Shown in pieces: positions 34,189 to 46,930 of a stretch of 64,000 nucleotides of DNA. Origin of the DNA: Takakia lepidozioides. Taxonomy: Eukaryota > Streptophyta > Takakiopsida > Takakiales > Takakiaceae. The notes under the pieces are model-generated. The model made no database searches. It saw only the letters and a program-made list of their open reading frames with translations, and was not told where the DNA came from. Both the position numbers and the translations under genes were made by a program. The stretch lies in assembly GCA_030704615.1 (NCBI GenBank), contig CM060731.1:558001-622000 (forward strand), in the 5' to 3' direction. Each line of letters opens with the position of its first letter. Position 1 is the first letter of the stretch.

Positions 34189-35117
34189 TCAACTGGTCGA
34201 GCAACATCCGGGTTTTGTCTTTGAATCGTCAATCCCAGCCAAACACTGACTGGTACCCAAAACTGTATTAGCTTTCATGGAGTCAGACGAAAGCACCTTT
34301 CTGCTAACTATTCTGTAAATCTCCTTCACCACTGTCTGGAAGGCATTGCTCACATTTGTGGCGTCCATGGCTGATGTCTCGATGAAAGACATCTTCTCTT
34401 TCTCTGCAAGTGCTGTGGCCTCTTCCACACTCACCTCCCTTATGTCGCTGAGATCGCATTTGTTTCCCACTAGCATTACCACAACGCTTGCATCCGAATG
34501 GACTGCAAACATCCGAAGTTGATATGCATTATTGCACAGACAGATACTTGCGCATTACTACCAATCTAATCTCTCACAAAGCTGTGTTGCAAAACTGAAC
34601 ACTGAAGTGACCTTGCAAATGAAAAACAAACAATCCAGTGTCCTCCAAGACATCCTCAGTTCAAATCTGAATCTCTGTCTAAGCAATCTATGTACATGTT
34701 TTGAACTCAACCCAACGTGATAACATTCTTTCTGGAGACTCAGTCCCCAACGCAATGCAGTTACAACATACAAGAAATTTTACCTCTAAGTTCTTCAAGC
34801 CAGCGACCTACACTCTCGAAGGTTCCTTTGCGACTGATATCGTATACAACAAGAGCACCAACTGCACCCCTGTAGTAAGCTGAGGTCACCGCGCGGAAGC
34901 GCTCTTGACCAGCAGTGTCCCAGATCTGTGCCTTTATCTCCTTCCCATCAATCTCCATAGTCTGCGTCTGAAACTCCACACCAATCGTTGCTTTCGAATT
35001 AAGATTGAACTCATTGCGGGCATATCTGGAAAGAAGATTAGACTTTCCCACCGCCGAGTCTCCGATCAAAACCACTTTAAAGAGGTAGTCCTCACTCTGG
35101 TCATTCTTATATGCCAT
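34189..35117 (-). CDS. RABA: RAB GTPase, RABA (Rab11) subfamily
   Basis: Two exons, 35117-34784 and 34502-34189, join at phase 1 with GT-AG borders and give 215 aa, the normal length. G motifs are all intact: GDSAVGKS (19-26), switch I T44 in ATIGVEF, WDTAGQE (66-72), NKCD (125-128) and ETSA (153-156). The C-terminus GCCSTS carries the paired cysteines for geranylgeranylation. RABA proteins guide post-Golgi and recycling traffic to the plasma membrane and cell plate. The [17 protein letters not shown] and [13 protein letters not shown] wording is closest in my memory to the RABA5/6 branch. The frame is open upstream of 35117 without another ATG. A polypyrimidine tract and CAG near 35190 suggest a 5' UTR intron. 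Confidence 0.95.
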
Positions 35118-38100
35118 TCTTGAGATGTACAACGCCTGTATGAACGACCGAATGCCTGCAGCATCCACAGACTCAACCCAAAGACACTGGAAAAAAAACC
35201 TCACAAAGCTGTAGCTGTCAGTGTCCCACACCGTTCAAATGTTACAATGTACTCCAGCGGGAAGTACAGCGGACGCCATGGAAGGCGTGAAAAGAGCAGA
35301 AGAGCAACGGGGGACAGGAGAGAGGAAATGCGACGGGCTAACCCTGTCTCCAGGCCAGGTCATCTAATGGTACTGGCTCCTAGTAGACAGCTACATTGTT
35401 CAAGTGCTCAGTAAATCTTGATTGGACTCTAGCACGGGCATGAGGCTACGGCCCAGAAACTTCACAACTCCCTCCCTTCAAGCACCACAATAAACGGTTG
35501 TGAGCTATTAGTGATGCATGATCTTGGTAGTTTGAATTTGAAATTCCAATGGGGTTAATCTTACTTTATCACCTCCCCTCTCCCTGGCATGATGATCGTA
35601 TGGACTTCGGGGGATACTAGGTAGTAGGCAGGAGCACTGAAAACTACATGGGAGAAAGAGAATATGGATCTCCGTAGACTGCTACACTTCCACCCTTGTT
35701 CACACGTACTTAAATAAGAGATTCCTCAACCTTCATAAACCATCAGGCCTATGTTCCTGCATATTTCCAGCTCAAAAATGTTGCAGATTCTGTCATCAAT
35801 TGAACCTCAACGACCAAGGTTGCTTCTCCCTACCGGCTGATTTCATGCTTTATTTGCTGGCGGGGTTCATGAGATAGAAGAAAAGAGAGTTTACCATTTG
35901 GCAAAAGAAGTGCACAAAACACTGTATGTGTCATGAGGAAGATCGAGTGAAACAAAAGCCTTAACACGACACAGACTGACACTCGGCCTGCCACCTATGG
36001 TAGGTTCTGCTTTACAACAACAATCAGGAAAATGACAGTGGCTCACCACTAGGCCCTGAGAAAGAACAGTTGGGCTGCTAGTAACCACTGGACTGGCAAT
36101 TACCCCCAACTTCCTTTCTGATGTATGCCCTACTCAATTACATAAAAAGCCATTCAATGATGAGGGTGAAGAGACTTGGTATAGCATTGCATGCATGGCC
36201 GCAGTATAAAACCCGTGTCTTGCCCCACAGTTATTGCCTGGCATGCACGCCAAGCAACGGAGGGCACAACACAGTAAAACCTCAGAGCAAATCTAACCCC
36301 AAACACTGCATGAAGGCGTAATGCCTCATGCAGGTGAGCTCCGGAGCAATTTGGCTGCTGCTACCAGGCACAAAAAAAAGCTGAAAAGACTCCATGTCTA
36401 TCCTCGATCTCGTACGGAAGAAATGATTCCAGTCTCCTGTCTTCAGGCGGTATCTTCCTGTTGCATTCCCCAGCATGTGAGAACAAAGTCTGAAGAGAGT
36501 ACTTCCCAAAAGTGTTTGCGCAGAGGACATATCAGATACAGCTACAAGAGATGCATGTGTCAAACAACAGACATCGCTTGGAGAATGAATGCCCAATGGT
36601 GTGAGAATCGAATCAGAAATTGCCCAAAGCCTCGTGTGAGGGATATGGACCAAGCATGTCCCACCTCCAAGCATGCAGGACCACAACACGGGTTTGCCAA
36701 AGATCCCATCTTCAGGAACAGAGACCACCACTACTTGGACAAGCAACATAGCTGGTGCTGTTTAGACAAATTGCTTGGTTCACAGACTCGTGTAGGTTAT
36801 TGGGCACCAACTTGGTAACATTTGCCTCGGGCTGTCGTCTGAATCCAGACCGTAGTCACCAGTTCTCTGCATGACATACCCAGAGACCAAAACGATGATG
36901 GGCAAAGCAACTCTGTTCAACAAATAAGACAAGAGTAGATGTGAAAAGAAGTCTCACATGTAGCCCAATCAGTTTTCTGAAAGGGCAAAAGACTGACAAA
37001 CAACAGATGCATATGGGAGACTTGCTGCATGAGTGTAGGACACCCTGTTGTAAGTGTACTGGTCTTACTAAAAATTGGTTGTCACTATGCCCATTTTCTA
37101 AAACAACAACATCCAACCTGTCAACATTGCCACTTTGCAGTGTCATGAAGCTCATACCATTCTGGTCTTTGAAGTACAAACAGACACATACATGTCCGAT
37201 TGAGTCCAATAGCTCAAGCAAATGCTGTTGTTTGATATATAGGTTTAGATACAACAAACTCATACTCCTATCGTCCTTCACTAATATAAGGGTTGTTATT
37301 CGGCGAAACTGCTGAAATTTCTTCCAAGGAAAATCTCCCGAGTCATCAATCCCAAAAGCAATCTCACTTACCAAGAATTTACTTTACTCATCAAGTATAA
37401 GAGTCTGAGACATGATTAACGTGCAACAAAAGTGTGTCTATGAGTAGCAACTCCACATGCACTTGTCTCCAGGGAACATCTCACTGCCCAAATGGCACTA
37501 GATTCCATCTGACACAATGGACCATGGAAAAAAAGACATGGGAGGGACATTATGACTTTGATTGTAGAATATAATGATCCCTTGCTGCTTCTATGAGTGA
37601 GATGATGGCAAAGGCCCAGTCGAAAATACCAGGGTGGCTTGATCAGGTAGAGAAGTTCCTGGGCAAGTGAGACAGTTGGACACATGAAATATTGCTTCAG
37701 TGTGATATTGCCCTGCACTCGATCTTGGGGGGGCACCTACCCTCAAGTAGATTTGTAGACAACAGAGCTGGCCAAGGGACTACAATACGATGAGAATAAG
37801 AGTGAGTCTGGTTGAGGGAAGGTGTCCAAAACTGCAGAAAGATCTGCCTCTTGACAAGGGTAAACTGGATCTTTGATTTGACTGAGTGCGGCTGGTATGT
37901 TGGAGGCAGGAGCAAAGAAGAGCAAGGAATCTTGAAATTGACAGCCAGCTAGTCGGTTCGAGTGACATACCGGTGTATTGCTGTAGCAAGTCCGAAGCAA
38001 AGGCATTAACATATGGGGCAATCTATTAGAATTATGCTGTATGCGCAATAATCCTCCGACATCGTCCTGCATCCTGGAGCCATTCTTCACATACCAAAGG

Positions 38101-38888
38101 CCTCATGCAAAACAGATGTTCCGGACCTTCAAAGCCACACGACGTACACTGCTGCCCCTTCCAATTGTTGTTCCCAAGCAAGAGAGTCAAATCCAAGTGA
38201 CTGATATATGGCTTGCAGGGTGCTGGATAGGAAATCCCTTTCACTTATGAGCACGTTTGTGCATGATTCTGAATGAAAGACCAAATTCAGCTTCATGCCA
38301 CTGCATTTATCATGCAGAGGTACTGCCCTGAACCAGTGACACAGGAGATGTATCAAAAGTGAGTGCGTAAATACCTACAACTGAGGCCTCTTCAAAATCA
38401 TAATCTAATCCACATCTGCTCTTAAGCTTTCAGCCTGAAAAAAATGATGTTTCATCTCAAGCACTGAAACATTTCTAGCATACACTATATTCAGGCCACC
38501 TGAGAGCACTTTTTAGCCTGTTGGAGCCAGTCATCTGGGCAGATGCTTTGGCTAACCTCCTCTGAAGTGCAAACCGCACATCATGTGCTGGCCATCTATC
38601 GAGACACAACTTTTGAGCTTTTATGCCAGCCTGCTTCCCCTGCTGCCGCCCCTTGACTACCCTTGGTTTCGGAGCACTTGAAGCTGCAGAAAGGTGATAG
38701 CATTACAAAAGTGAGTATAGAATGAGGTCCAGCTTAGTTACATATTCAAAATAATTTCTGGAGGGGTTTAGCTGTGGGGTTTGGGGCTCCTAGGCACAGA
38801 GTAAGACATTCATGCCATCCCACCCTTTGCTCTACAGCTATTCAGGAAAGACATCTAGTAAGGCCATTCCATTGTGTGGAAATGCCAT
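35118..38888. other. Space between RABA and the SANT gene
   Basis: The right part should hold 3' sequence of the SANT gene and the left part the RABA promoter and leader. Frames at 36282-36749, 36856-37374 and 37743-38090 (minus) are open but match no family I know, and show no clear splice chain. Unannotated non-coding transcripts or UTR introns are possible. Confidence 0.4.
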
Positions 38889-41800
38889 TCAGATATAATA
38901 AACTCTGGAGCTAACTGTGAACACACCTTGTAGCCTCTGCTTGTAATCATGACAGGTGTGCTTGCTGGGAGTTGATCTAGCCAAACATTGGGGTCTCCCA
39001 TTTGCACAACCAGCATTCGGCTTTCGCCACTGCCAGGGAACTGGCGTGCCAACTCTACTTGAAGGAATGGGATGTTTCGAGCCCACCACCTTTGAAAGCG
39101 AACACTGCAATGACAAGTCTTGTTCACTACCTTCTGTCCCATCCTGCCAATCTTGCCTGAAAAAATTTCGCCTTCGACTTTGCACCCTTTCTGACCTCTT
39201 TCCCTTGATCCCCACTCTGCCCTTTCCAGCAGTCTCCAGCATAGCCATGTCCCCCTGCCTGGATTGAACACTTAATATCTGAGGTGGGTTGGGAGCTGAT
39301 GATATACATGGCCTAAGCGAACAGGAAAAGCCAACAACAACCTTATTAACGACTGACTCAGCTGCCCAGAACTCCCGTGCATCCGTGGTTGTCCTCCCCA
39401 TCTTTTCAAACCCAAGAAAGCTGCAGGCTAAGGCCTCCACAGAGCAGAAACTATCGGGAAGGGACTCGTTCCTATGCTTGCCAGTTCCCATCGCCTTCAC
39501 TAATAGGCTATTTGGATGCAGTAGCTGGGACTCATAAGCCCAGTATTTGGCTCCTGCCATAGCCATGGTTGTCCGCTGCCTCTTGAAAGCTCTTCTGGCT
39601 GTGTCATGCTCTACTTCTACCGACATGTCCAGACATATTTTCTTCTCCTCTGTAGAAAGTCCCCCTCTTTTTTTGTAGTGCTGTGCTGCACTGAATGGGG
39701 ATCCCAAGTACTCTAACTCATTCCTTGCTGTACTTTCGGGTGATTCAGGACAGCACACGGGTTTAAATACTCTAGCCTTCATCTTCCATGTGCTCTGTCG
39801 ATTTGTTGCCCACTCTCCTCCAGGCCTGTATGTGATTGACTTACTGCCCACAGCAGGCCCCAGTGTAGCAGAGACTGAGAAAGCTCTCATTTTTGTCCTC
39901 GTGCCTTGTGTCCTGCATATGTGCCGTTCTTCCATCTTTGCTACAGGAAGTGGAAACTGCAAATCAGTCCACACTTGCTCTGCCTTAATTATCAACAAAG
40001 GCATATGGCTTGGGACTAGAAAATGAGCAGTGGGGTCCAAGGATTGCTTGGTGGCCCGTTGACAAAGCACAAGGCTAGAAGCAAGACCACCCTCTCTAAT
40101 GTCAGGCAGTTGGACCTTAAAAGGCACACAGGTACGCATTGTACTAAAGACAAAGCTGCTGTCATTTAGTGTCCCAGATTGCTTGGACATCCCTACCCAA
40201 GGCAGCAGAACATCGGACCCTGCAGGCTTTACAGACATGCCTGCAGAGTGCCTTCCAATCACAGAGTACTTCCTGTCCGACATGAGTTCCCCAACCTCAG
40301 AGTGATGGTGGCTTACAGGTTGTACCAAACCTCGAGAAGTCTGGATAGTCAAGTCATCATGCGTATTATGGTCCGATTCGATCAACATCTCTTCTCTATC
40401 TTTCATTGGTCCCCCCACTGTCACCTGCATTACATCATGTTTTAGAAATGTTTTTTGAACCATTCCGTACGGGATTATCAAATACCACCCCCGAGATTTT
40501 AAGACCTCATCTCATAGAAACCGTTGTGAGAGTTCCATTTCTGTCACTGGCACATGTAGCAGCATCAAAGGCAGGAACAAATGGCTGAGAGAATGGGCTG
40601 TGACTCGACACTCATACAAGCCTGTATCAGTGATAGGGCCTTGGCTCATGATCCCAAACAAAAAACAACTGCAGACATACTAATATTGCCTATTACCAAA
40701 AGTGCTTAAGACAAAGAACCAACAACAACACAAAGGCAGCTAGCATAAGCTCCTGTGGCAAGAGAGAGATGAGAGCATAAGACCATTTGTAAATCCACCA
40801 AAGAGAGATTGTTGTCCACATAATGAAGTTCTAAAATATTACATCACTGCTACTTACCAGGCACGGCAATGAACTGTTGCCAGATACAGAAATATTGGCA
40901 TCCCCCCCAGCTGAGTTTACTTGAACTTGAGAGCCGTCAGCCTGAAGGGTAGGCAGCCTGCTAAACTTGCTAAGCTTCCCTATTTCTGAGTCATCCTTTC
41001 CCAATTTCAAACAGGGAGACTGCTTTGTGTTCCATGGTTGCTCTGACTTTCGCTTCTTCCTGCCTTTATCAAAATGTGACTCCACAGAGCACTGGCTCTG
41101 TGAGACGCCATCAGGTCGGACTTCAGCATCCTCCTCATTTTCACAATTCCGAGCAGAACCCCCTTCTTCCACTTCTGGGGGGTCAAGAAGGCTGGGATCT
41201 GATGTGACTAGATTAAGCACTTCACTCACTGAATCATAATAGTGGACCCCCTTGACTGACGAGCCCTTTGAGAAGCCCTGCACGCTTGGACACACAAACA
41301 CGAGTGAGCTCTTCGGCCCAAATGAGCTCTGGCTCCAAATTTCCTCAGAATGCCACTTCCTGGCTAATAGGCGTGGCCACACAGCTTCCCAAAACAAATC
41401 ATTAGCACGAGCTTTGCTGATGCGAAAGTCTCCTGTGAGGAATTTCACAAGCTCCTCCTTGGATAACGTGGAGCAAGCCTTCCCAACAGGAATTTCTGTC
41501 CTCCCCCCAGCCCCGTGGCCACCCCGCGAAGGGTCTAGAGGGACAGATGTTAGGTCCATCTTGGGTGCACCTATCCCCACACACTCCACTAGGAGCTCCA
41601 ATCCTGCTACAGCCTTGAGTTGCGCCACAAAGTCCTCTAGTGGGACCGCCCCATTGTTGAATGCATTTATAGCCTGCCAACAAAAGCCATGGCAAACCCC
41701 CACTTTCAAAACCCAGATGATGTAGGTGCTGTCAACAAACTGCTTCTTGAGCAGCTAGTAGTGCTGAGGCATGTTATGAATTGTGATCTTTGTCAATGCA

Positions 41801-43050
41801 ATTACTTTTGGTCACATCAAATTGAATTACAGACATGATTGCTTCAGCTAAGCAAGCCTGAAGGGTTGGTCTCCCCAATGAAGTGCTTCATATCACTGGG
41901 TTCCCCTGGAAGCCCCAAACACATACAATGTTGCACAATGAAGTCGAATGTTTCTTACCACCAGAAGTTGGGGCCTTGCGGACTCTGGTAGTCTAGAAAG
42001 CATCCGCACCAACAGCTCCTGCTGCCGCCAACCAGACAAAATACGTGCCCCATGAACACTCTGCCTGCTCTGAGAATTTTTGGAGGATGACCACCTCAGA
42101 TATGTAGAGGTTCCATAAAATTGGCCATAGTAATAATGCAATATGTCCTTCATCTCCTTGTCTCCTACAAATCTTTTTACAACAGATAAATCTTTGCCAA
42201 ACAGATGAAGCCCTAGTACAAATGCAGCCACTTCTTTGTCAGTCCATGAGGCAGGTCCGCCGCCAGGCACAGTCCAGCTGTGAGCGCCTGTTCCTCCCTG
42301 TTGCCATGCCTCATCAAATTCCATATGCTTGCTAATTGAGTGTGCCCCTCTGCTACCTTTGCGGCCCTTTTCTACATGCATTCTCTTTGTCACTTTCACT
42401 CGCGCCCATCGATTTCCTCTCCTCTTTCTGTTCCTACCTCCACGAATTCCATCACCTAGTGACATACCTTTACAGCCTTTAACGTCCAATTCGGTAAATC
42501 TAACACTCATTGAGGTGGGCAGTTTGATTTTTGGAATTTCCAAAGCAAGGCTTGTATCAAATGAACTTCCTGATGGCTGTCTATCTAAGTCTAAACCGTC
42601 TCTATTTGGCTCCTGCGGACCCCACTCAGATTCGCTGAGGTCCTTCACAACCTCAGTCGAGATCATGGAATTGTCCACAGGCTTTAATTCCTCCTCCCGG
42701 CCCAACCTAGAATCAACTTCTTCCCGCTTGGTTCTCTCTCGAGGAGGCTCCCCACCGAGCTGTCGCTTTGTTGAAGCCAAAAATGAAAGGCGAGGAATGC
42801 ACATCACGGGCACCACTGGTAGGCCATCCGCATACAGTCGCTCCATATCTACATCTACGATTTCCCTGCGAAATTGTTGCCTGTAATCACAATGCCTGGT
42901 CTGACAATTATATCCTGGAGTCCCTGTGAAAGAAGGTACAGTTGCCTGATGCTTACGTCCGATCTGAGGCCATACGCGTGGACCGCCAGACATCACCGCT
43001 GAGCTGGATGAACCCCAGTGCGAACGACCCTTTGGGGAAACGGTCTCCAT
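38889..43050 (-). CDS. SANT/Myb-like nuclear protein (relative of Arabidopsis At2g47820)
   Basis: Three exons, 43050-41959, 41673-40858 and 40424-38889, all join at phase 0 with good GT-AG borders and give about 1147 aa. Residues about 269-315 form a SANT-like domain (WTDKEVAAFVLGLHLFGKDL, then VKRFVGDKEM and YYYGQFYGT). It is followed by GWRQQELLVRMLSRLP and, across the first junction, AFNNGAVPLEDFVAQLKAV and LVECVGIG. That order is the signature of the plant family containing At2g47820 and At1g09050. Basic clusters near 207-235 may be nuclear localisation signals. From memory, Arabidopsis members have been tied to RPD3-type histone deacetylase complexes, so a chromatin role is likely but not shown here. 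The long third exon (511 aa) is poorly conserved and low in motifs. The start could lie further upstream if a small 5' exon exists. Confidence 0.85.
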
Positions 43051-44733
43051 GTTGTGTCTTCCCGGTCAGGCCTGGCGCCCCAGGTCCCTACCTTCGTCCT
43101 TATGCATTGAATCCATTCTTCGTTTACTGCTCCGAAGCTATACAAGTTCGCAATTATCGCCAGATTTGGAGGGATATCGCTCTAAGTTTCCATGCGAGCG
43201 ATCTAAGCTCCCAACCCCACTGCTAGAGCCGAATTTACTGAGGCATCTATCGTTCCAACCTCAATCCAGGTGTTGTTGACTGTTTCACCTTTCACTCACG
43301 TCTCTAACTTTATACATGTACTTGGAAAAACCCCTTCAACGTGCAGATAATTGCTCCTAGTGTGGGACCCCAAAACAGGAGACTGTGATGGCGCGATTGA
43401 GCTCCTTCCAGCACATCCTGGGCAATGCGGGGTGTGGAATTGCGCTTCCACTTGGGAAATGCAAAGATTCCTCTGGGAAACAAACATCCCAGCTCCTCCC
43501 GCGCAATGCACCATCCCCTCCTGCAGAACCCGCGATCCTAATCACCACATCCGTCCTCTAGCCATTGCCCACCCCCAAGCACGCTGCACGGCCAGGAGCC
43601 CAGCCGCCAGAGAGCAGACATGTCACATGCAGCCGTCATAAAGTTCTAGGGGGCCAGGCCAGCCATCCCCGCTTTCAAACTCTCCCCACTACCCGCTTGC
43701 ACCGGTCTAAGGGCGTCCCGGGGCCTAACGGGATGCCAGAATCGGCAGACCCGGCCCGTTCCCTGGCGTTTTAATATGGGGCTGCATATTCTGTGCACAT
43801 ACGTACACGTATACTTGCAGAATCTGCTATCCTGGCAGATTACGTTGCTGAATCGGCAGTGGGGTTTGGAAGGCCGATTCTGCCGCATAATTTAGCCCTA
43901 AACCTGCAGAATATGCAGCCCCGGATGGTAACGCAATGACAACGGCAGCATCTAGATGACAAATTTTATATGTAAGCTTAAGTCTTCAATAAAGCAAGCT
44001 ATTTTCAATGCAAGGAGAGAATGTGATGGGCGGCATAGGGATCGAAACGCCCTAATTACTCAACGTATTATTGTGGGAGCTTGTTGGTTGATCCACCTTG
44101 AACAGCAAGTAAAACCATAACCCGTTTTAGGACGAGTTTTGCCGACGTGTCATGGTTTTAATGGCTTTGAGGACACAAAATATAACCAATATTCTTCGCC
44201 CTTCAATTGTTTCCTACCTACCATCTTGCGAACGTGCTCAGCTCTGATTCGCTCTAAGGACGCTGGTTATAACTTGTAGTCATCGGCCTTCAAACATTCC
44301 AAACTGCGTGCCTCTAGAGAAAGTGGACCTCATAAAGTGATTGCTAATCCTTATTTAACAAGGTCAAAGAGAGAGGTAGGTAGAGAGATGGAAACAATCT
44401 AACGGCTCAACTTGTCCTAAAACCAGTTATGTCAAGTAGCCGGTGGGAGTTGCCAAGTTACCGGTTGAAATTGGCACAGTTTAGGTCATGTGGTGAAATG
44501 CCATTGCTTATGAGGATGAGCGCTATATTGGATAGGGAGCGCTCCTTGTTTTTTTGGATGCGACGTCACATATGTGGATGTAAAGTAGCCAAATTTGGAT
44601 GTAAAGTGCACTCATCATGAGAGAGCATGTCCAATAGAGTTGAAGAGGAGGGGGAAGTACGGGATGTAGCTGCCCTGGCGTCTGAAAGAAATAGACAAAA
44701 TCAAACCTGACAATTGATGAAGGGCTTCCCCTG
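43051..44733. other. Upstream region of the SANT gene
   Basis: It should include the promoter and leader of the minus-strand SANT gene. No further gene is recognised. Short frames near 43296-43888 overlap on both strands and look like chance frames in GC-rich DNA. Confidence 0.4.
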
Positions 44734-45762
44734 CATCATCATGTAGTCCCCTGATATTAGTATCTGGCCAAGGACACAACCCAAAAGCAAACCAATGATA
44801 TGTTCATCTTGAGAATTATCAAAAATAATATAGTTTCGATACCCTTACAAAGGTATCATGTTGAAGTTGGGATGTGTGCTCCATACAGAGTTTAACCCTT
44901 AAGTGCCCAAGCTCATTTTCACCCTTTGGTGGAAAAACTTGACCCTGGCCCACAAAAACTTTTTTATCTGGAGATTTTCTGTGTCCATGTAAAACTGACC
45001 GTTAGAATGACTTCCCACCTACCCCACCTCCTGCCACAAAAAGTTTCATCAAAATTGAACCGCCGGATGTGCAGATTATAAAGTGTAGAGTGGGGACAAA
45101 AACAACTCTCCTCTAAGAAATAGGTGCCAAAAAAAAGCAGTGTTTTAGCCAATACCCGGGCAGTTTTTTTTTTTTTAATTTTACAGTCTCAAGAATGTTG
45201 TTCTATACCTGATAACACACATCCTTTGCAGTGACAAAAGGGGGGGTCAAATTATGCCATTTTCTTTGGGCAGACCAAAATCTCTCTTCCAAATATTCTA
45301 CAAAACATTTCAGCCGTTCAATTCCTAATCCCTCTGGTTGAAGTGTCAATGGCATCCATGTGAGGTCCCCAAATTGTCTTGAGACCAATCGGTAACTGTC
45401 ATTGCATCTTTAGGTTCCCTGCCCAAGACTTCAAATGGCACACCTATGTTATAGCCTGCAGGCCTAGGATATTTGGAACCATAGCCCACAAGGGTAGAGG
45501 GTTTGGGAGCTCCTCTTGCTACCCTGCCCCTACTTTCTTGGGGCCCACTCCACCCTCTACCCTATGAAACCCCTGCCCCAGGTTCGGCCCACCCCTCATA
45601 ATGAGGGGTTTTGGACTTTGCCACCCCACATATGTATGGCCTACCCCTAACCGGAAATGCATCCCGGGTTTTGCAGATGAAGGTGATTTCACCGGAAATA
45701 CATCCCGGATTTTTTACTTTACCAGGATGTTTCCAAACAGTTGAATGTCAAACTGTAGGAAC

Positions 45763-45925
45763 CCCTGAATTTGTCTAAGTCCCTTATGTACTTGTGTGCT
45801 TGAAGCCCCTTGAATTTGTTCCAAGTCCTTTGTGTGTCTGAAGCTCATTGAATTTGCTTACAAGTCCTTTGTGTGCTTGAAGCTCCTTGCATTGTTCTAA
45901 GTTCTTTGTGTGTTTTCATCTTGAA
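45763..45925. repeat. Tandem 45-55-bp repeats inside the TTAA element
   Basis: Three to four imperfect units share the words TGAATTTG or TTGCATTG, CAAGTCCTTTGTGTG and TTGAAGCTCCTTG. They are non-coding internal repeats of the element. Confidence 0.65.
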
Positions 45926-46442
45926 ATTGTCTGTCATGCAAAGCTGCGAAGGGAAGTATACATCAATTCAAGGAGTTCTAATTTGTTCATGATACATACA
46001 TATGAACACTAGTTCAGCCAGGTGTTGAACTTGGTGATACATGCTTTTTGCAACCAGTCCTACACATCCCCCTACCATAACCCAGACTCGAGTGGGGATT
46101 GAACCCACACAAAAACTGCCCATCGCAGCTGAGCCCCCGCCCCCCTATCCCCACCACTACCATCCCACAGCCCCCCTCTCCCCCTCCCTCTAGCTATTGT
46201 TAGTGATCCTGATGTTAATGATTACTAGTCGCAGTAGACTGTCAAATTATCATGTCAAAAAGTCAGCCCCCTGTACATCACACCACCACCCTGTCATCAT
46301 AGACCAAAATAGGTGAAACATGATCGCCACAAAGCTGGCTAGGTTTAGTGGCTCCCAATGAACACAACATACAGTGCAGGCTGGAGACAGGGCTGGAGCC
46401 ACCCATAAATCGATGGCCAAATGAAATAAGCAGGCCACTTAG

Positions 46443-46930
46443 GCTCTCAGGAAGAAATCTCACCAAGGTTGAATCGCACGTCAGAAATGTTACCAAGAAA
46501 TCGATAAAACTCCATTTGCAGAAAGGCCAACATGCCAAGAACTATGACACCCATAATCAAAATTTGCAGGTCAGTTAGGTAGACAATCAGAAATTGATAT
46601 GTGCTTGAAATGTCACCCCAAATCGACTGAACCCTCAGGCTGGACAAATGCCATCGTGCCAGCAACCATGCAAATGACAGCCAAATGACCAAAAATCGCA
46701 TGAAGTAACCATGGATCCAACCATCGATGGCCAACATTGATGAGCAGGTCAGGCATGTCACCTAATAATTGATAGAACTTCAGCCCGCAGAAAGGCCAAC
46801 GTGCCAGGAACCATGACAGCGTGAATGAAAATTCGCAGGTCAGTTTAGTTCCACAATTGTAAATGTCACCCCAAATCGAGAGAACCCTCAGGCTGGACAA
46901 AGGCGAACATGCCAGACACCATGGAAACCT
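46443..46930. repeat. Imperfect roughly 280-bp repeats inside the TTAA element
   Basis: The order of words GCAGAAAGGCCAAC, TGCCA(A/G)GAAC, GCAGGTCAGTT, TGTCACCCCAAATCGA and AACCCTCAGGCTGGACAAA occurs first at about 46515-46660 and again at about 46787-46905. A partial third set follows near 47045-47095. This is internal amplification within the element. Confidence 0.65.

Noticed and set aside
36856-37374. 172-codon open frame on the minus strand
   Set aside because: No recognised motif, no splice partners and an overlapping frame on the other strand; probably chance.
42329-42886. 185-codon plus-strand frame
   Set aside because: It is the antisense shadow of exon 1 of the SANT gene.
43092-43116. 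Small upstream exon (ATGGATTCAATGCATAAGG, then a GTAGGG donor) for the SANT gene
   Set aside because: Its phase does not match any acceptor I could find upstream of the conserved part of exon 1, so I kept the ATG at 43050.
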